Shown here piece after piece: positions 60,439 through 64,000 of a DNA stretch of 64,000 nucleotides. Location of the stretch: NCBI RefSeq assembly GCF_001618865.1, contig NZ_CP015136.1, positions 4,499,001-4,563,000 of the forward strand. The letters run 5' to 3'. The position numbers and the translations under genes are program-made. The stretch is from Luteitalea pratensis (GTDB lineage Bacteria; Acidobacteriota; Vicinamibacteria; Vicinamibacterales; Vicinamibacteraceae). Every line of letters begins with the position of its first letter. Position 1 is the first letter of the stretch. The notes beneath the pieces were generated by a model, which was not told where the DNA came from, did no database searches, and was given only the letters and a program-made list of their open reading frames with translations.

Positions 60439-60720
60439 TCAGGCCTCCAGTTCCTCTTCTTCCTCCTCCTCTTCCTCGTCGTCTTCGTCGTCCTCGTCCT
60501 CATCGAGGATCTCGAGGTCGTCCTCGTCGAGTTCGTCCTCGTCGTCGTCCTCGTCGTCCTCGTCGTCCTCGAGGTCATCGTCCTCGTCCAGCTCATCTTC
60601 GCCATCGTCGGCCGCCTGCACATGCAGGGCAGCTGGCGAGATATCGACGGAGAGCGGGGCACTCGAATCGGCATATCCCAGGAAATCGAGTGGAATCAGG
60701 GGGAGGGTGATGTCGGCCAT
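60439..60720 (-). CDS. Small protein with poly-Asp/Glu tail
   Basis: 93 aa. The first ~35 residues (ADITLPLIPLDFLGYADSSA onward) are ordinary; from residue ~39 to the end almost every residue is Asp or Glu, giving an extreme negative charge. GAGGAG 6 bp before the ATG and a good sigma-54 promoter match support that it is expressed. Such tails can act as protein chaperones, DNA mimics or ion binders; no homology is recognised. The coding repeat (CTCGTCGTCC on the plus strand) could also arise by slippage. Confidence 0.68.
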   Translation of the reverse strand: MADITLPLIPLDFLGYADSSAPLSVDISPAALHVQAADDGEDELDEDDDLEDDEDDEDDDEDELDEDDLEILDEDEDDEDDEEEEEEEEELEA

Positions 60721-60820
60721 GGCGTACTCCTCGTGGATGGTGATGGTCGTGCACGGGGCCCATCGGGTTGCGCGCCCGTCTGCGGGACGCCGCTCCACGA
60801 GGCCGCTCATCGTGCCCCCC

Positions 60821-60836
60821 TGCAAGGACGCTGCCC
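60821..60836 (-). promoter_or_regulatory. Candidate sigma-54 promoter of the acidic-protein gene
   Basis: GGGCAGCGTCCTTGCA on the minus strand: GG-N10-GC spacing, TTGCA at -12 perfect, -24 box GGCAGC close to GGCACG. About 90 nt before the ATG. Confidence 0.55.
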
Positions 60837-61672
60837 TCCGGCGAGAGCAGCGGAATCGTGCGTCACGTGGCCGGCCCGACATCGCTGGAACCCGCGGATC
60901 CCCGCGAGCCTGTCGCGAACACGACACGGCCGGTCACGTGGTCGAAGGGAAGCACGCGACCGGCACTCTGTCTTGGATTGCAACGCCACGGTTGCACAGG
61001 AAACACCAGCGAATGCACGTCCAGTAACGATGGTGAGCAGACCTACTCATATCCCAGGAAACGACAACGGCCCGACGCGTCAGTCGCGTCGGGCCGCAAA
61101 TGAATGGCTCCTTCCCGTTGGTTTCGAACGGTCAGGGTCTTGCTGACGGCAGGTGCCACTGGCATCGGCAGCGGCCGTGAGGCTTCGGGCCTCGTTGTCG
61201 CGGCATCCGTGGTCAGCGCGACCTGCAGGCCGTGGGCGTCCTGTTCGGTGGAGTGTCCTGGTCCATGTGCTCCTCGCGGAGGTTGAGTTGTGGCCACCGA
61301 CCCCGGTCCGTCGCCGGCGCGCCGGATCTCGTGCTCGGCAGCTGCCGATGGGTCTGGGCCCATGTGACGATGGCTACGCGAACGACCGGACCGTCGTGAC
61401 GGTTGGCATGACCGATGTCATTGCTGACGCCTGCCATGCCGTTGGTGGAAAGGTGGATCTCCTTCAGCCATGTTCTCTGCTTTCTCCGGGGAGTCGGCGA
61501 AACGAATGAACCGTGCTGTCAAGGCTCACGCTACGCCCCGCCCCGCTGGTCTGCAAGGTGGATCGCATCAAGGGATGTACATATCGATCTTTGTCGCCAG
61601 GGCCCTGGTTTTTGCGCGAAATACGAGCGCCGAATAGGCAGCCCAGCGCGGTTCTGCTCTAATGGGGCATTC
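60837..61672. other. Long intergenic region
   Basis: About 840 bp without a supported gene. It contains a perfect hairpin (61068-61096), an 18-codon minus-strand frame at 61266-61213 preceded by GAGGAG that may be a fragment, and AT-richer DNA just upstream of the barrel gene (a TCTAAT hexamer at ~61657). Confidence 0.45.
61068..61096 (-). terminator. Perfect 12-bp hairpin
   Basis: CGGCCCGACGCG / CGCGTCGGGCCG with a 5-nt loop. On the minus strand it is followed by TTGTCGTTT, a partial T-run, so it most likely terminates a short minus-strand transcript from about 61270. Confidence 0.55.
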
Positions 61673-62968
61673 ATGTCGGACCGGACATCCAGTTCGCCAC
61701 GATCCGCGCTCCCTGTGACCGGTGCGGGACGTGGCCGGGGCCGGAGGGCTGCACGCCTGGCTCTCCTGCTGACTACCCTGTTCGCGGGCACCAGTCGCCA
61801 GGCTGCGGCACAGGAGGCCGAGCCGACGAGGGCGGCGGAGGCCGAAGCGGTGCGGCGCGCCAAGGCCGAGGCCCTTGCCGACGCGCCTCCACCCAACAAG
61901 GTCGAGCGGGCGTTCGGTTTCGTCGAGAGCTCGCGGCTGCTTTCGCGCATCTTCAATCCGCCTCGCGGCTGGTTCGCGCAAATCGGCGGCGTCGGGGAAG
62001 GCAACGGGTTCACCCTCGGCGGAGGCTATCGGCAGCCGACACCGGCTGGCGTCCTCACGCTGCGCGGCCTCGGATCGATCCGCAGGTCTCACTTGTTCGA
62101 GGTGGAGTTGACACGCGCCTTCCTGCCAAGGGAGGCCGGGTTCGTGACGGGCAGGGTCCAGCGCCGTCACGAGGCGGCGCAGCGGTTCTACGGCCAGGGG
62201 CCCGACTCTGAGTTCGACGACAAGACCAGCTTCGGCTTGTCCGCCACTCTGGTAGACGCGACGGCGGGCGTGCACGTGACGCGCTGGCTCACCGGGTCGG
62301 CCGGCGTCGGCTACGCCAATCCCGACATCAAGGAGTCGTCCGAATCGAGCAGCGTGCCACCCACGCAGGGCGCATATGACGACCTGAGCGCGCCGGGACT
62401 CTTCTTCCAGCCCGAGTACGTCACCTCGCACGTCGAGGTCGCCATCGACACACGCAATGCCGGCAATCCGCGACGCGGTGGCTTGTACCAGGCGCAGTTG
62501 CGGCGGTTCGACGATCGTGAAGGCGGAGCCTACAGCTTCGCTGACATGCGCATCGAGTTGCAGCATTACATCCCGTTCTGGAACCTGAGTCGCGTGCTGG
62601 CGCTGCGCGCCCTCGCGCAACACGCCGACGGGCTGGGACAGGCGCAGGTGCCCTTCTACGTGATGCCGACGCTCGGCGGCGCGCGCACGCTGCGCGGCTA
62701 CGAGCGGCAGCGATTCCGCGACCGCAGCCTGCTGCTGTTGTCGGCTGAGTACCGCTACGAAGTGAACCCGTTCCTGATGACGGCCGTCTTCTACGATGCG
62801 GGCCAGGTCGCCCCCGACTGGAGCGACTTCGCGCTGAAGGACATGCGCGACAACTACGGCTTCGGGCTCCGGTTCGGTTCCAGCAATGCCGTGGCATTCC
62901 GTGCTGATCTGGCCTTCGGTGGCGAGGACTCGGTTCGCTTCATCTTCGGATTCGCCTCGAGCTTCTGA
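61673..62968 (+). CDS. Omp85/BamA-like outer-membrane beta-barrel protein
   Basis: 431 aa. Signal peptide (RLALLLTTLFAGTSRQAAAQ), an Ala/Glu-rich helical segment (~residues 48-75), then a 16-strand-type barrel: GFTLGGGYRQPTPAGVLTLR, VEVAIDTRNAGNPRRGGLYQ, MPTLGGARTLRGYERQRFRD (the (V/I)RG-like L6 motif as LRGY) and a terminal strand ending in Phe (FIFGFASSF). No POTRA domains are seen, so it resembles the bare-barrel surface-antigen subgroup rather than BamA itself. Followed 8 bp later by the next exported-protein gene. Confidence 0.85.
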   Translation: MSDRTSSSPRSALPVTGAGRGRGRRAARLALLLTTLFAGTSRQAAAQEAEPTRAAEAEAVRRAKAEALADAPPPNKVERAFGFVESSRLLSRIFNPPRGWFAQIGGVGEGNGFTLGGGYRQPTPAGVLTLRGLGSIRRSHLFEVELTRAFLPREAGFVTGRVQRRHEAAQRFYGQGPDSEFDDKTSFGLSATLVDATAGVHVTRWLTGSAGVGYANPDIKESSESSSVPPTQGAYDDLSAPGLFFQPEYVTSHVEVAIDTRNAGNPRRGGLYQAQLRRFDDREGGAYSFADMRIELQHYIPFWNLSRVLALRALAQHADGLGQAQVPFYVMPTLGGARTLRGYERQRFRDRSLLLLSAEYRYEVNPFLMTAVFYDAGQVAPDWSDFALKDMRDNYGFGLRFGSSNAVAFRADLAFGGEDSVRFIFGFASSF

Positions 62969-62976
62969 CATTGTCC

Positions 62977-64000
62977 ATGCCAGCGCCTCGTGCCGCCCGC
63001 ACCCCTCGCCGTGCCGCCCTCGCAGCAGTCGCCTGCCTGCTGCTCCTCGGGGCGTGGCGCGCCGACGAACCGCAGTTCGTGCATTTCAAGCCCGACGATC
63101 CGCTGTGGGTCGACTCCGACATGCTGGTCGATGCCAGCAGCGTCAAGGCGCAGGAGCTGAGCCAGTACTACGACTTCCTCGAGAATACGTTTGCCCTCAA
63201 GGGTGACCAGCGCGACGTGCGCGCGATGAACGTCAACACCCTCGACGAGGTGCCGGACTCGAGCTGGTTCAAGAACCGGATCACCCAGCGGCCGATCGAC
63301 GACACGGATCTCGTGCGCGGGCCGAACTCTGTGCAAGCCCTGCATGCGCCGGGATGGACCATCGTGGCCGGCAAGAACACGGGGCTGCAGCCCGGCTTCC
63401 GCGCCGTGATCAGCGGCGCCTCCGACAAGCAGTTGTACCAGGTCGAATTCGATCCGCCCGGCTATCCCGGGCTCGCGACCGGCGCCGAGATGGTCGGCAC
63501 ACTGCTCTATCACGCGCTCGGCTACCACGTCGTCGAGAACTACATCGTCTACGTCGATCCCGCGCACATCACGATCGACCCGAAGGCCTCCTATCGTGAC
63601 CGTGACGGTCGCCGGAAGCCGTTCACGCCTACGACGCTGGAACACATCCTGTGGCGCGCCGCACGTAGCCCCGACGGCACCTACCGGGCGCTGGCGAGCC
63701 GCTTCGCGCCGGGCAAGCCCGCGGGCCAATTCCGCTACTACGGCACGCGACACGACGACCCGAACGACATCTATCCGCACGAGCATCGTCGCGAGCTGCG
63801 CGCCGCGCGCGTGTTCGCGGCGTGGGTCAACCACGACGACTCGCGCGCCAACAACACGCTGGACATGCTCGAGGGCGACGGCGGTCAGTCGGCCGTGCGC
63901 CACTACATGTTCGACTTCGGCTCGATCATGGGCAGCGGCACCACGGGCCCGGACACGGCGCGATCGGGACAGTCGTATCTGCTCGACGCGCCGACCGCAT
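62977..64000 (+). CDS. Exported protein with kinase-like motifs, runs off the window
   Basis: At least 341 aa, 3' end missing. Signal peptide (RAALAAVACLLLLGAWRA). Conserved-looking segments include MNVNTLDEVPDSSWFKNRI and, at ~residues 286-315, NHDDSRANNTLDML followed by HYMFDFGSIMGSG. The HDDSRANN...DFG spacing resembles the catalytic loop and Mg-binding DFG of atypical kinases (HipA/CotH/FAM20-like), but this is a motif-level impression. Coupled by position to the Omp85-like gene, so a secreted or periplasmic role is likely. Confidence 0.7.
   Translation, partial: MPAPRAARTPRRAALAAVACLLLLGAWRADEPQFVHFKPDDPLWVDSDMLVDASSVKAQELSQYYDFLENTFALKGDQRDVRAMNVNTLDEVPDSSWFKNRITQRPIDDTDLVRGPNSVQALHAPGWTIVAGKNTGLQPGFRAVISGASDKQLYQVEFDPPGYPGLATGAEMVGTLLYHALGYHVVENYIVYVDPAHITIDPKASYRDRDGRRKPFTPTTLEHILWRAARSPDGTYRALASRFAPGKPAGQFRYYGTRHDDPNDIYPHEHRRELRAARVFAAWVNHDDSRANNTLDMLEGDGGQSAVRHYMFDFGSIMGSGTTGPDTARSGQSYLLDAPTA

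Noticed and set aside
61213-61266. 17-residue minus-strand peptide frame with a good GAGGAG site
   Set aside because: Too short to support as a gene without conservation; could be the start of a decayed gene ahead of the 61068-61096 hairpin.
61104-61286. 60-codon plus-strand frame after the hairpin
   Set aside because: No ribosome-binding site and no recognisable protein features; overlaps a minus-strand frame that is equally unsupported.

Overview
The window is high-GC bacterial chromosome. Gene families, a BamD/Omp85 envelope, several sigma-54 activators, acidobacterial-type hypothetical proteins and many short dispersed repeats suggest an Acidobacteriota genome, probably Vicinamibacteria (inference; no 16S gene is present).

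Layout. 1-4.4 kb: a 3'-truncated leucyl aminopeptidase, a PKD-like exported protein and a ketone-body operon (CoA-transferase A and B, thiolase). 4.7-16.3 kb, minus strand: an aromatic amino-acid supra-operon in the order aroD-aroE fusion, trpE, trpG, trpD, trpC, trpF, trpB, trpA, chorismate mutase, DAHP synthase, prephenate dehydrogenase-GNAT fusion. Most junctions are 4-bp ATGA/GTGA overlaps. Ahead of it lies a leader peptide with Tyr-Trp-Trp-Trp-Tyr codons, an 11-bp antiterminator and an intrinsic terminator, which together form a textbook transcription attenuator. 16.4-22 kb: an S55/SpoIVB-like protein, a beta-propeller protein and an ECF sigma/anti-sigma pair. 22-26 kb: dppB/dppC-type permeases with a sigma-54 activator. 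26.2-37.3 kb: housekeeping genes (aroC, def, fmt, rsmB, PASTA protein, rpe, thioesterase, epimerase, bamD, pgsA, sugar nucleotidyltransferase, phosphomannomutase).

38.85-42.0 kb: a small genomic island inserted at tRNA-Gly(CCC) and bounded by a 23-24 bp duplication of the tRNA 3' end. It carries a frameshifted tyrosine integrase, a TIR-domain protein translationally linked to three tiny single-pass membrane proteins (54, 50 and 41 aa), and a DUF4062 stub with a membrane anchor. The TIR/mini-membrane cassette is the best candidate here for an undescribed, probably defence-related, system.

42-64 kb: small membrane and stress genes (DMT/DUF486, DUF3592, CsbD, BON, Lmo0937-like, SRPBCC), an NtrC-like regulator with a truncated PAS-HisKA partner, a KefF/KefC-like pair, a treZ plus glycogen-debranching operon, a second NtrC-like regulator whose receiver has Glu in place of the phospho-acceptor Asp, a CgeB-like glycosyltransferase, a very acidic small protein, an Omp85-like barrel and a partial exported protein. 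Five genes or operons here have GG-N10-GC (-24/-12) promoter matches, suggesting a local sigma-54 stress/carbohydrate regulon.

Heptanucleotide tandem repeats and short palindromic elements recur through the intergenic spaces. Two lie in frame inside housekeeping genes (trpC and rsmB), adding about 45 and 31 residues to linkers.
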